In this document: one piece after another, positions 7,846-16,596 of the stretch
Layout: every line of letters starts with the position of its first letter
How positions within the stretch are numbered: position 1 is the stretch's first letter
Program-made: the position numbers and the translations under genes
NCBI GenBank assembly: GCA_947468665.1
Contig: CANILH010000012.1
Span: 1-55,669, forward strand
Origin: Oligoflexales bacterium
GTDB lineage: Bacteria > Bdellovibrionota_B > Oligoflexia > Oligoflexales > RGVZ01
Length of the DNA: 55,669 nt
Direction of reading: 5' to 3'
The notes under the pieces: generated by a model
What the model was told of the DNA's origin: nothing
Seen by the model: only the letters and a program-made list of their open reading frames with translations
Databases searched by the model: none

Positions 7846-10329
7846 ATGAGCATGGATGCTCTCACAAGCGCCGCCCTAGACAATCTTCGAAAGAACGCGC
7901 TGCCCACCCTTATCAAACTCATCACTGAGTTATATGCCACGCCGTCTAATCAACGATCTCCTTCACCTGAATTAAAGGCCACTATCGCAGAGTCAGCTGA
8001 CCTGCTTTTCCTTTTGCAAAGCTGGATTACAAATCTTGAGAATTCTAAAGCCGACGCCGAAATCTCTGCTGATGACGCTGCCTTGCTTGCCACGTTCGGT
8101 GGAGGCGACATTGAAATCGCCATGGATGGCGACATTGAAATCGCTATGGGTGGCGACACTCCTACTTCCGAAGAGCTGACCGACGCTGACGCACGGGCGC
8201 TACTGGAGACCATGAATTCCAGCGGAACCATGGCGGCTGCCGGAGCGCCAGCTGCCAGTGGAGACCTAAGTGATGACGAGGCCATGCGCATGCTCGCCGA
8301 AATGGACGCCCCGGCGTCACCTACGCCAACCTCAGCACCAGGGGCGAAAAAAGCTCCGGCTCCTGCATCATCAGCCGACGACGAGGCCATGGCGCTTCTT
8401 GCCGCCATGGGTGGAATGGATGACATTCCAGCCGCCGCGCCAATGCCTGCCCCAAAAATGGCCACTACCCCAAAAGATCACGGTGGTGAGGACATCGGGG
8501 AAATCGAGGAATGGCAGTCCAATGACTTCGCCTCAGACCCCGAGATGATGAATGACTTCACGATCAACGCAGCGGACATCATGCAGGCGTTGGACGACAA
8601 CGTATTAAAGCTGGAACAGGATCCAACGAACAAGGAAACCATCGAGGAAATTTTCAGAGCCGCGCACACATTGAAGGGTGCGGCGGGTATGTTTGGATTC
8701 CGCGGCATAGAACGCGTCATGCACCGCATGGAAAATTTATTTGATAACGTCCGCAAAGGAAAATTAGTTCCCAACGGCGATACCATTGACGCGGTATTCC
8801 AGGGATTTGACTGTCTCAAAAGACTACTCGCGGCTGTACTCGCACAAAAACCATCGGGTATGAAAACCGCGCCGATTGTCAGGATGCTCGAACTAGCCTG
8901 CGCTGGAAAACCAAGCGGCGCGTCACGATCCGGCGCGTCCGGAGGTGAAATCTCAGCGTCGACGGCAGCGGCACCAGAGACCGCCGCGGTCCACGCACCT
9001 GACGAGCATCACGCTGGCAGTGGCGGTGGAGGGGGCGGAGTCCAAAAGAAAAAGAGCGAGGCGGCCAGCACGATCCGCGTAGACCTTGAACGGCTTGATG
9101 CCCTTGTAAATCTCATCGGAGAATTAGTGATTGACCGCACAAGATTTGTCAATATTGACGAATCCCTCAGAATTCAGGCACCACAACTAAAACTCGCGGG
9201 ATCAATGACCGAGACTCTACAGCAATTTGGACGCCACATGAACGAGATCCAGGACATCATTATGAAAGTCCGCATGGTTCCTGTGGGTAGTGTCTTCAAC
9301 AAATATCCGAGGGTTGTCCGCGATCTTGCACGTCAGCTCGGTAAGCAGATTGACCTTGTGCTGGAAGGTGAGGAAACAGAATTTGACAAAACTCTCGTCG
9401 AGCAAATCGCCGATCCACTCGTACACTTGATCCGGAATGCCTGTGACCATGGCGTTGAGATGCCGGCAGACCGCAAAGCAACCGGAAAAACCCCGAACGG
9501 CACGATAACTCTGTCCGCGAGACAAGAGGGAAACCACATCATTATACAAATCACTGATGACGGCAAAGGCATGGATGTCGCGCGCATCAAAGCAAAAGGC
9601 ATTGAGAAGGGGTTGATAACAGCGGATCAAAATCTCACTGACCGCGATATCTTTAACCTGATATTCGAACCTGGATTTTCGACCGCGGAAAAAGTCACAA
9701 CAGTCTCCGGCCGTGGTGTAGGTATGGACGTCGTCAGAAAGCAGATCGCAAAACTCAAAGGCATGGTAGAAATCACGTCCGCGCCTGGCAAAGGCTCAAC
9801 CATAACAATTCAGCTGCCTTTGACCCTGGCCATAATGCAGAGCCTTTTGGTTGGAGTTCAGGAAGAGGTACTCGCTATTCCTCTCAGCTCGGTTGTCGAG
9901 AGCATTCGCATCAAACCAAGTGAGATTCAGACTGTCGGTGATAGCGAAGTCATAAAAATCCGCAACTCCGTACTTCCGCTTCTCTATCTTGACGAAGTAC
10001 TGGGGCTGGAGAACAAAGACAGTGGATACTGGTATCGGCATCCGGAGCAGTCGGGCTACCAGGAAGTCGTCCAAAAACGGCGACAAAAACGCTCCGAAAG
10101 ACTTTATGTGGTTGTCGTAGGATCAGCAGATCGCCGTTATGGCCTTGTTGTGGACGCGCTACTAAATCAGCAGGAAATGGTCATTAAACCACTTGGAACA
10201 CTGATGCGGGGAACTCCTTGTGTCGCCGGGGGAGCTGTACTCGGAAACGGGGACGTTGTGCTTGTAATGGATGTTCCCGAAATTGAGAACTATCACAGGA
10301 CTAAAAAACGCAAACAGGTCGCGGCCTGA
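7846..10329 (+). CDS. cheA: chemotaxis histidine kinase CheA
   Basis: The 827-residue protein autophosphorylates in chemoreceptor arrays and passes phosphate to CheY/CheB. Domains in order: a ~225-residue acidic, Ala-rich N-terminal region; HPt with His274 in AAHTLKGAAG; a Gly/Ala-rich linker (~355-405); dimerisation helices (~407-480); the ATPase with N-box Asn530, DDGKGMD at 570-576 and GRGVGMD at 621-627; and a CheW-like domain (~660-800). HPt is not at the N-terminus as in enteric CheA. No P2 (CheY-binding) domain is evident between HPt and dimerisation. Instead the N-terminal region carries four short (I/L)-(S/T)-x-D-(D/E)-A-x-x-L-L motifs. GGAGAAG precedes ATG 7846. Confidence 0.95.
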   Translation: MSMDALTSAALDNLRKNALPTLIKLITELYATPSNQRSPSPELKATIAESADLLFLLQSWITNLENSKADAEISADDAALLATFGGGDIEIAMDGDIEIAMGGDTPTSEELTDADARALLETMNSSGTMAAAGAPAASGDLSDDEAMRMLAEMDAPASPTPTSAPGAKKAPAPASSADDEAMALLAAMGGMDDIPAAAPMPAPKMATTPKDHGGEDIGEIEEWQSNDFASDPEMMNDFTINAADIMQALDDNVLKLEQDPTNKETIEEIFRAAHTLKGAAGMFGFRGIERVMHRMENLFDNVRKGKLVPNGDTIDAVFQGFDCLKRLLAAVLAQKPSGMKTAPIVRMLELACAGKPSGASRSGASGGEISASTAAAPETAAVHAPDEHHAGSGGGGGGVQKKKSEAASTIRVDLERLDALVNLIGELVIDRTRFVNIDESLRIQAPQLKLAGSMTETLQQFGRHMNEIQDIIMKVRMVPVGSVFNKYPRVVRDLARQLGKQIDLVLEGEETEFDKTLVEQIADPLVHLIRNACDHGVEMPADRKATGKTPNGTITLSARQEGNHIIIQITDDGKGMDVARIKAKGIEKGLITADQNLTDRDIFNLIFEPGFSTAEKVTTVSGRGVGMDVVRKQIAKLKGMVEITSAPGKGSTITIQLPLTLAIMQSLLVGVQEEVLAIPLSSVVESIRIKPSEIQTVGDSEVIKIRNSVLPLLYLDEVLGLENKDSGYWYRHPEQSGYQEVVQKRRQKRSERLYVVVVGSADRRYGLVVDALLNQQEMVIKPLGTLMRGTPCVAGGAVLGNGDVVLVMDVPEIENYHRTKKRKQVAA
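8104..8151 (+). repeat. 24-bp tandem duplication in cheA
   Basis: Two adjacent 24-nt units (8104-8127, 8128-8151) differ at two positions and encode GDIEIAMD and GDIEIAMG at CheA residues 87-102. The duplication is in frame and looks recent. Confidence 0.9.
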
Positions 10330-10349
10330 CCAGGAAAAGGGAGATATTT

Positions 10350-10943
10350 ATGGGTGTGGACGCATGGGGCAATGAGCTGGACGAGTCGGGCAGTGGTTAC
10401 AGCGGACTATTCGCCATCCGAAAATCCCTTGATGGTGAGCAGTCAGCCGAGTTCGTCGATAAAATGCAGTTTATCGGCATTAAAATCGCTGGCGAGGGGT
10501 TTCTTCTCAGCATCGATTACATCAATGAGATTATCATGCTGCCAAACATTACCTATGTACCCAACAGCGCGAAATACATCGAGGGGGTCGTCAACCTAAG
10601 GGGAACTATTCTTCCGGTCGTTAACCTCCGCAAGATGATGGGAATGCCCAAGGGCGACCCCACCGCCGCCACCAGGATTATCATCTGTAAAGAAGAGAAT
10701 CTGAATCTCCGCGTCGGACTTCTCGTCGATAACATCACATTTGTGATATCGCTTTTGCCTGACGACGTAGACACCTCATCTCCACCATCCGCGGCAAGCG
10801 GCCATGAGATGCTCAATGGTGTCTCAAAGCATGGATCATCCGTCTCGGGAGTCCTTGATCTCCAAAGGATTCTCGCGATCGCCGCCGATGGAAAGGCGCT
10901 CTCAACCGACGAAGACGGCGCTTCCAGCGACCACGCAGCCTGA
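10350..10943 (+). CDS. cheW: chemotaxis coupling protein CheW
   Basis: A 197-residue CheW-fold protein. From about residue 38 it follows the family plan, with FVDKMQFIGIKIAGE, the YVPNSAKYIEGVVNLRGTILPVVNLR stretch (conserved NLRG) and later GLLVDNITFVI. It bridges receptors and CheA. Compared with a typical CheW of ~160 residues it has a 37-residue N-terminal extension and a Ser/Asp-rich C-terminal tail. It starts 20 nt after cheA with GGGAG before the ATG and is followed by a strong terminator, so it ends the operon. Confidence 0.93.
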   Translation: MGVDAWGNELDESGSGYSGLFAIRKSLDGEQSAEFVDKMQFIGIKIAGEGFLLSIDYINEIIMLPNITYVPNSAKYIEGVVNLRGTILPVVNLRKMMGMPKGDPTAATRIIICKEENLNLRVGLLVDNITFVISLLPDDVDTSSPPSAASGHEMLNGVSKHGSSVSGVLDLQRILAIAADGKALSTDEDGASSDHAA

Positions 10944-10961
10944 GTCAATCAACGGCAAGAC

Positions 10962-10989
10962 AGAGGGCGCCCCCAGGGGGGCGCCCTCT
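10962..10989. terminator. GC-rich hairpin terminator between cheW and flgE
   Basis: AGAGGGCGCCCC pairs with GGGGCGCCCTCT across 10962-10989 with a 4-nt loop, 18 nt after the cheW stop. It lies between convergent genes and can serve both strands; only short T runs follow. Confidence 0.75.
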
Positions 10990-11020
10990 TAATTCAACCA
11001 AACCTCAGAAGGAATAAAAC

Positions 11021-12343
11021 TTAACGTTTCAGGTTCACGACTTCCTCAATCATGGAGTCTGTCGTCGTAATCGAGCGGCTGTTTGCCTGGAATCCACGTT
11101 GAGTCATAATCATGTTCACAAATTCCTGGGCAAGGTCGACGTTCGACTCCTCAAGAGTCGATGCATATACCGCACCCCGTGTTCCGCTCTGTGCAAGGCC
11201 GATTTTCGCGGGACCTGAGTCCATAGTCGAGTAGAACAAGTTCCTGCCCGCCTTAAGCAATCCATCCTGATTCTCGAAACTCGCAAGCGCCACCGCGCCA
11301 AGCTGTTTTTGCACACCATTAGTGTAAATACCGCGGATAGTTCCGTCCAACTCGATTTTAAGGCTCTTAATGTTTCCAGCCTCATAACCATTCTGGGTAT
11401 GGAAGTTCGTCACACTTTTCGCTGATATCGAGCGAGTTGAGTTTAGACCGGTCCCCTTCTCGAGACCCATATTTTGCCCGAAATCGAGCTCAATGACTTG
11501 ATTCGGCTCGGCACCCTCGCCGAAGTTAATTCCACCGCCATCTGAAATCTCTTCCATAAGGTTGCCCTTGGCGTCAAACTTCGCTGTTCCAGAGGCTCCT
11601 AGGACAAAGTCCTGCCCTTCAGGAACGTCAACGACGTCTTTGCCGTCCACACACGAATGCCACTTCCATTCAATACCCTCACTCGTCGGCACGCGGTTAA
11701 AGAATACCGTCATGGGATGTCCGCGACCGTGAGAATCAAATACTGTCATCGTATTGTTGAACTGAGATGTCGCCTCTGGATTTTTGATATCAAATTCAAC
11801 ATCAGATGCCTTCACGCGGGCGTCAAGATTGATATCCATGACAATTTTATCAGTCGGTTTCGGTGGAATTGAGTTGGTTTCGATGCGGACATCCTGAAGA
11901 CGGGATGATAGAGCCCCGGTTTTACCGGCCATGAAGCCCATAACTCTGCCTCCTGAGGGATCGGACAGATAACCGTCTTTATCGAAAACAAACGAACCGA
12001 CGCGTGTATAGAACCGCCCCGCTGATTCCTGCACCTCGGTGCTGGAGTTACTAAGGACAAAGAAACCATTGCCCTGGATCGCCATATCGGTGAGGTTATC
12101 TGTAACCGCGAGACCTCCTTGTGTATGGAGAGTTCTGACCGCGCGCATACGCGCTCCACGACCAATCTGTCCACTCCCAGATCCCGTTGACAAGTCAGAT
12201 GATAACATGTCCTCGAATTCCGCGCGGTCCTTCTTAAAACCCTTCGCGTTGGCGTTCGCGATGTTGTTTGCGACAACCGACATACCATCGGACATCACAG
12301 ACAGGCCAGTTACACCAGTATAAAGCGCTTGTGAAATTGCCAT
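11021..12343 (-). CDS. flgE: flagellar hook protein FlgE
   Basis: The 440-residue protein has the rod/hook N-terminal signature (ANNIANANAKGFKK), the middle hook region (DMAIQGNGFFVL, FYTRVGSFVFDKDGYL) and the C-terminal coiled region ending QANSRSITTTDSMIEEVVNL. It forms the hook joining basal body and filament. I chose ATG 12343 with GGGGG 5 nt upstream; the GTG two codons earlier would start too close to that site. Here flgE stands alone after the fliD-fliS pair, separated by a terminator, so it should have its own promoter in the ~120 nt leader, which also contains a 7-bp inverted repeat (AAATACG/CGTATTT, 12375-12395). Confidence 0.93.
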   Translation of the reverse strand: MAISQALYTGVTGLSVMSDGMSVVANNIANANAKGFKKDRAEFEDMLSSDLSTGSGSGQIGRGARMRAVRTLHTQGGLAVTDNLTDMAIQGNGFFVLSNSSTEVQESAGRFYTRVGSFVFDKDGYLSDPSGGRVMGFMAGKTGALSSRLQDVRIETNSIPPKPTDKIVMDINLDARVKASDVEFDIKNPEATSQFNNTMTVFDSHGRGHPMTVFFNRVPTSEGIEWKWHSCVDGKDVVDVPEGQDFVLGASGTAKFDAKGNLMEEISDGGGINFGEGAEPNQVIELDFGQNMGLEKGTGLNSTRSISAKSVTNFHTQNGYEAGNIKSLKIELDGTIRGIYTNGVQKQLGAVALASFENQDGLLKAGRNLFYSTMDSGPAKIGLAQSGTRGAVYASTLEESNVDLAQEFVNMIMTQRGFQANSRSITTTDSMIEEVVNLKR

Positions 12344-12465
12344 GCACACCCCCTACGGTTGAACGAATCGATTAAAATACGTTTGACTCGTATTTATGAG
12401 ACTACCAGCGCTTTTAACGCCTGTGGTAAAGGTTGCGACTTTTCAAGAATTGGACTGTCTGTAAG

Positions 12466-12495
12466 GAAAAAAAAACCACCCCCTAAAGGGATGGT
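12466..12495 (-). terminator. intrinsic terminator after fliS (minus strand)
   Basis: On the minus strand ACCATCCC and GGGGTGGT (hairpin 12475-12495) pair around TTTAG and are followed by an uninterrupted run of about nine T. This is a textbook intrinsic terminator about 70 nt after the fliS stop. Confidence 0.85.
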
Positions 12496-12511
12496 CGGCA
12501 ATTTCTACCCG

Positions 12512-12538
12512 AATACCAGGTAGTCCCTGGTATTTTTT
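12512..12538 (+). terminator. terminator-like hairpin pointing opposite to the flanking genes
   Basis: AATACCAGG (12512-12520) and CCTGGTATT (12526-12534) pair perfectly around TAGTC and are followed on the plus strand by a T run to 12538. Both neighbours (flgE, fliS) are on the minus strand, so this element would stop transcription running antisense toward fliS. Confidence 0.65.
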
Positions 12539-12565
12539 AGCAAAATTCAAAACCAATGGAGCCTG

Positions 12566-13081
12566 TCAGGCGACGATTTTCAGGTTGCCGCGGCCCTGGT
12601 CCTTATCTCCTTGACGCTTGGAATCGGGAAGCTCCTTGCCGTCTGCAATGAGTTGCTCCTGATATTTCTTGAATTCATCAGGCTGAAGCGAGGGTGACGG
12701 CACTCCATCCGCGCGCGGATGCTCAATAACGTCCTTCCATGCGCTGTACAAAGTATTCAGGAGACGTTCAACATCATCGAGACACTCGATTTTGTTGTAC
12801 ACGTTCGCCTCAATCAATTTATCAATCATGAATATATAGAGATTCTCGAGATCCTGCGCCAACTGCCCTCCGACCTTGAAATCAAGCGTTGCCATCAACT
12901 CACTGATAATCGCAGTGGCTTTGCTGATTGCCTTGCCTTTGTCGGCAATCTTCTTATCATTCATCGCCGCGCGCGCTTGCTTGGTAAAGCGGATGGCGCC
13001 TTCGTATAACATCAACAATATTTTTTCACGACTGGCCGTTACTACCTGTGTTTTCTGATACTGTTTATACGGATTCGTCAT
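12566..13081 (-). CDS. fliS: flagellin export chaperone FliS
   Basis: A 171-residue helical protein beginning MTNPYKQYQKTQV, with the typical FliS segments EKILLMLYEGAIRF and LDFKVGGQLAQDLENLYIFM. It binds the flagellin C-terminus in the cytosol to prevent premature assembly. It is longer than usual (120-150) because of a charged, Gly/Lys-rich C-terminal tail of ~45 residues. AGGAG precedes the ATG. It lies 38 nt downstream of fliD and ends at a strong terminator, so fliD-fliS form an operon. Confidence 0.93.
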   Translation of the reverse strand: MTNPYKQYQKTQVVTASREKILLMLYEGAIRFTKQARAAMNDKKIADKGKAISKATAIISELMATLDFKVGGQLAQDLENLYIFMIDKLIEANVYNKIECLDDVERLLNTLYSAWKDVIEHPRADGVPSPSLQPDEFKKYQEQLIADGKELPDSKRQGDKDQGRGNLKIVA

Positions 13082-13119
13082 GGCAACTCTCCTAGTTTGT
13101 TAGCAGTCTCATCCTGAGA

Positions 13120-14460
13120 CTAATTACCTCCCTCGCCCCCCATGCGCGAATTGAGGACTCCTCCCTGCGACTTCATGTTGGCTATTTGCCCGTCCAGAAC
13201 CGCGAACCGCCTGCGGATACCCTCACCTTTTGTCTCCGCCTGCCGTTCTCGTTTCGAGATGTCCTCGTCTTGTGACTTGATGATGTTGTCCAGAGCGCGA
13301 ATTCGGCTCTTTACAGCACCACTTCCAGGATCGCGTAACTGCTTCAGTTTTGAAGCCATTAAATCCGCTAACCCAGCCGAGTCACGTCCACGAATAAACA
13401 ATTGAGCGACGCCTTCATAATCTTCGGACAAAGCCGCTTTTACTTTAGCGTCGTCCATTTTTAGACTGCCGGTTTTGGGGTCCGTCGTTATACCTATGTC
13501 CGCGAGAGTCTGGATTTTTTCACCGTTACTTCGGGTTCCAGAAACCACCGATTGAACACCACGAAGCACCGATGATAGCGACTGTTCGCCGGCGAGAACC
13601 CCCCGTTTTCCGGTGTTCGGATCTTCCAGGTACTGACCGTGACCGAAATTACTGAGCAGATTATATTTATCTACGAACGCCTTGATGCCCTCGAGGGTCT
13701 TATCAATATCATGAGTGATATTAAGCTGGACACGCGTTCCCGCCTCAGCCCTCTTGACGTTGAATGTCACACCATCAACCAATTCATCCAGGGTATTATC
13801 TGTATCCGTCACCGGTACATCCTCGAACAAAACATCAAGATCCTGACCCGCAACCTGATTTTTGAACTCGAGAAATGTTGTGTCCTCGTCCATTTTTATG
13901 CGGGCCTCTTTACCCGACTTCTCGCTGATGACCAGCAAGCGGAAACTGTCGGGATTATACTTGGTGTTGAGCACCATAGCACGCACGCCGGCCTCCGCCT
14001 CATTAATCTGTCTAGCGACATCCTGCAAAGTTGAACCTGGTTCAATGGTGATTTCTGCTGATGACATATCCTCTCGCTCTATCTCCATGTATCCGAAGCC
14101 TACAGGTGATTTATCCTTGTCCGGAAAACCATATGCGAGTTGTTTATCAGCACGCGCCATCCCTCTGACCTCAAACTCATAGGAGCCGGTCAGCGCGTCG
14201 GTTTTACAAATACCGTCGATAATATCGGGGTGGGACGATTCGACTTTCATCTTGAAAAAATCATTCCGGGATTTCAAACCGCTCAGAGCCCCGTCGAGGT
14301 CGTTAAGAAAGCCATTGAGCTTATCCATCTCCTTTTTCTCAGTCGAGAATTTTTCCTTGCGCTTTTTCGCGTTCTCGACGGGTATTTTTTCTGCCTCAAT
14401 AAGCTGTTCCACCAGCTTGGGGTCGAATCCACCGCCAACACCGGGCATTCTAATAGGCAT
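13120..14460 (-). CDS. fliD: flagellar filament cap protein FliD (HAP2)
   Basis: The 446-residue protein begins MPIRMPGVGGGFDPKLVEQLIEAEK, has a coiled N-terminal segment, a beta-rich middle (TLQDVARQINEAEAGVRAMV) and the C-terminal FliD region (DIGITTDPKTGSLKMDD, then a long helix). It caps the growing filament and folds flagellin subunits. I chose ATG 14460 because GAGGGAG lies upstream with good spacing; the frame open to 14511 adds an unlikely basic leader. It starts the fliD-fliS operon and is divergent from the GNAT gene (91-nt gap). Confidence 0.92.
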   Translation of the reverse strand: MPIRMPGVGGGFDPKLVEQLIEAEKIPVENAKKRKEKFSTEKKEMDKLNGFLNDLDGALSGLKSRNDFFKMKVESSHPDIIDGICKTDALTGSYEFEVRGMARADKQLAYGFPDKDKSPVGFGYMEIEREDMSSAEITIEPGSTLQDVARQINEAEAGVRAMVLNTKYNPDSFRLLVISEKSGKEARIKMDEDTTFLEFKNQVAGQDLDVLFEDVPVTDTDNTLDELVDGVTFNVKRAEAGTRVQLNITHDIDKTLEGIKAFVDKYNLLSNFGHGQYLEDPNTGKRGVLAGEQSLSSVLRGVQSVVSGTRSNGEKIQTLADIGITTDPKTGSLKMDDAKVKAALSEDYEGVAQLFIRGRDSAGLADLMASKLKQLRDPGSGAVKSRIRALDNIIKSQDEDISKRERQAETKGEGIRRRFAVLDGQIANMKSQGGVLNSRMGGEGGN

Positions 14461-14550
14461 GCTGCGTCTCCCTCTCTTAAAAGCGACCACAGACCTTTTG
14501 CCGTGATACAATGAACCTCATGAAACGTACAATACGAACACGGAGCTACC

Positions 14551-15489
14551 ATGGAATCCGCGCGCGCTCTCACCATTGCGAACCCAACGACACATACAGA
14601 GCGAACCAACCGTGACACCCTGCTTACTCAATCTCTGCGCGATAATAGCCTGCCATGGGCCTATGCACGCGAGTATCCACTCGTTCTAAGCGGAACCGGT
14701 GACCACACCAGCTGGTGCGTCTACGAGGGCGTTACCATCGTAGCTCACGCAAACCTCTGGCCGCGGAACCTCACAAGACTGTCAGACCAAAAAACCATTC
14801 AAGTAGGTCTTGTTGGCAACGTGGCGACGCATCCCGATAAACGTGGGCAGGGCATCATGTCCACTCTGATGTCCCACCTGGAAAAAACTGCACTGTCTCA
14901 GAACCTTCAGACTCTGGTCCTTTGGAGTGATCTGTTAGAATTTTACCAAACTTTGGGATTCACGTCGATTGGCCGGGAGTTCCGGTTCAGAATTCTAAAG
15001 GACGACCGGGGGCGATCCACGGGAATTATCCCGGTCCAGCACGATATCCTGACCGACCAGGATCTGGAGTCTATGCTCAGGCACCGCCCGAAGCTGGAAT
15101 GGACCCTCGAACGCTCAATAGATGATTTCCGAGCTCTCCTTGGCATACCTGATACAAGTCTTTTTGTACGTCGCAAAGGCGCCAGAATTCAGTCATGGAT
15201 GCTTATTGGCAAAGGTGCTGATATGCGGGGAGTGATTCACGAGTGGGGATCAATCTCGGCCGATGAGCTGGTGGCTGACATTCAGTCTATCCTCCATAGC
15301 CACGACATCGCAGAACTAACTCTGCTCACACCCGGTAACCTTCACCACCACTGGGTCTCACCTCTAAAACTCCGCTCGACGGGTCATACAGAGCACCCCA
15401 TGGCTCTTGCGCGGGGTATAGGCATTCATGGCAGTGATGCCACAAACGCCTTATCAAAAGGATTTATTTGGGGACTAGACTCGATTTAA
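14551..15489 (+). CDS. GNAT-family N-acetyltransferase
   Basis: The 312-residue protein has GNAT motif A at about residues 87-104 (VGNVATHPDKRGQGIMST, the acetyl-CoA pyrophosphate loop RGQG) and motif B LEFYQTLGF at 129-137. About 170 further residues follow and may form a second acyltransferase-like or substrate domain. It transfers an acetyl group from acetyl-CoA to an amine; the substrate is unknown. Its place between fliD (divergent) and flagellin (convergent) hints at a role in filament modification, but it could be unrelated. It shares a bidirectional terminator with flagellin. Confidence 0.8.
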   Translation: MESARALTIANPTTHTERTNRDTLLTQSLRDNSLPWAYAREYPLVLSGTGDHTSWCVYEGVTIVAHANLWPRNLTRLSDQKTIQVGLVGNVATHPDKRGQGIMSTLMSHLEKTALSQNLQTLVLWSDLLEFYQTLGFTSIGREFRFRILKDDRGRSTGIIPVQHDILTDQDLESMLRHRPKLEWTLERSIDDFRALLGIPDTSLFVRRKGARIQSWMLIGKGADMRGVIHEWGSISADELVADIQSILHSHDIAELTLLTPGNLHHHWVSPLKLRSTGHTEHPMALARGIGIHGSDATNALSKGFIWGLDSI

Positions 15490-15541
15490 TTTAATTTTCA
15501 GCTCTCTACGGCAAGAAAACCAGATTCCGGTTAAAAATAAA

Positions 15542-15569
15542 AACCCCTGCGCCGAGAAGCGCAGGGGTT
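15542..15569. terminator. bidirectional terminator between the GNAT gene and flagellin
   Basis: AACCCCTGCGC (15542-15552) pairs with GCGCAGGGGTT (15559-15569) around CGAGAA. T6 follows shortly after on the plus strand, and an A-rich run before it gives T's on the minus strand. Confidence 0.88.
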
Positions 15570-15591
15570 AACGGTTTTTTGAGAATTATTA

Positions 15592-16434
15592 TCAGCCTTT
15601 CAGAAGCTGTAACGCCATTTGAGGTATGCTGTTCGCCTGGGTCAGAACGGAAATACCGGACTGCATCAGGATGTTATGCTTGGAAAGTTCCGCTGTCTCG
15701 TCCGCGACATCAACGTCCTTAATACGACTTCGAGCAGCAGAGAGATTCTCCACGCTAATCGAGATATTACGGATAGTCGATTCGAGGCGATTCTCTATGG
15801 CGCCGAGATCACCACGGACAGCCGACACTTGCTCAAGAGCGTCATCCAATAGAGACAAACTGTGCTGAGCGCCGTTCTTGTCCGCAACACCAACTTCGCC
15901 GATGCCAAGTTTGTCTGTTTTCACGTCAAGCTTGAACGCGTCGAAACTAATCCGGTCAACGCCCAAAAGGTTTTGACCGCCCGTATTTACCTGAAAGTCC
16001 AGGGATCCGCCTGTACCATCGAGCAGGAACGTCCCATTGAACTCTGTCGAGTTCGCGATACGGTCCACTTCCTCTTTCAAACTCTGAAATTCCGAATCCA
16101 GATAGCGGCGCTCACGATTCCCTATTGTATCTGAGGCTGACTGCACTCCAAGCTCGCGCAAGCGAACCAGAATGTTCTGGACTTCGTTTAAACCGCCCTC
16201 AGCCACCTGAATCAAGGACACACCGTCAGACGCGTTACGCTGCGCCTGAATCAAGCCGCGGGTCTTGGCCCTTAACTTCTCCGAAATCGCCAAACCGGCG
16301 GCGTCATCACCAGCGCGGTTAATCCTATATCCACTGGACAGACGCTCAATAGAGCGATCCAGCAATTGCCGCGTTTCGCGCAAATGCCGCTGCCCTGTTA
16401 ACGATGAGACGTTTGTCGAAATTCTCAAACCCAT
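15592..16434 (-). CDS. fliC: flagellin
   Basis: A 280-residue flagellin with the conserved N-terminal D0/D1 (GLRISTNVSSLTGQRHL, SSGYRINRAGDDAAGLAISEKLR) and C-terminal D1/D0 (ENLSAARSRIKDVDVADETAEL ... QANSIPQMALQLL). Almost no D2/D3 surface domain lies between, as in the short flagellins of Bdellovibrio-like bacteria. It is the filament subunit. The ATG follows GGGAGG at 6 nt. The 162-nt leader should hold the promoter, but I see no convincing sigma-28 box; the best AAAAGTTG has a wrong 13-nt spacing to GCTTATGA. Confidence 0.96.
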   Translation of the reverse strand: MGLRISTNVSSLTGQRHLRETRQLLDRSIERLSSGYRINRAGDDAAGLAISEKLRAKTRGLIQAQRNASDGVSLIQVAEGGLNEVQNILVRLRELGVQSASDTIGNRERRYLDSEFQSLKEEVDRIANSTEFNGTFLLDGTGGSLDFQVNTGGQNLLGVDRISFDAFKLDVKTDKLGIGEVGVADKNGAQHSLSLLDDALEQVSAVRGDLGAIENRLESTIRNISISVENLSAARSRIKDVDVADETAELSKHNILMQSGISVLTQANSIPQMALQLLKG

Positions 16435-16504
16435 AGGATACCTCCCACACGGTTACTCTTATATAGAATCCTATCATAAGCTAATTTCAATACACAACTT
16501 TTCA

Positions 16505-16541
16505 CATAAAACAAAAGCCGCTCATCCATAGGGTTTGCGGC
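16505..16541 (-). terminator. possible terminator after the DUF4340-like gene
   Basis: On the minus strand GCCGC and GCGGC (16517-16541) pair around a 15-nt loop and are followed by TTTTGTTTTATG. It lies between the ABC cluster and flagellin and would insulate the two. The stem is only 5 bp. Confidence 0.4.
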
Positions 16542-16596
16542 AGATGTTTCACAAAAAACGAAAGTCTCGCTTACATTATCAGGCCGTTAAAATTCT

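Noticed and set aside
7950-8465. 171-codon minus-strand frame in the cheA N-terminal region
   Set aside because: Ala/Ser repeats are the mirror of the low-complexity Asp/Ala-rich CheA segment.
10962-10989. Regulatory palindrome or repeat element rather than terminator
   Set aside because: Its place directly after cheW between convergent genes is fully explained by transcription termination.
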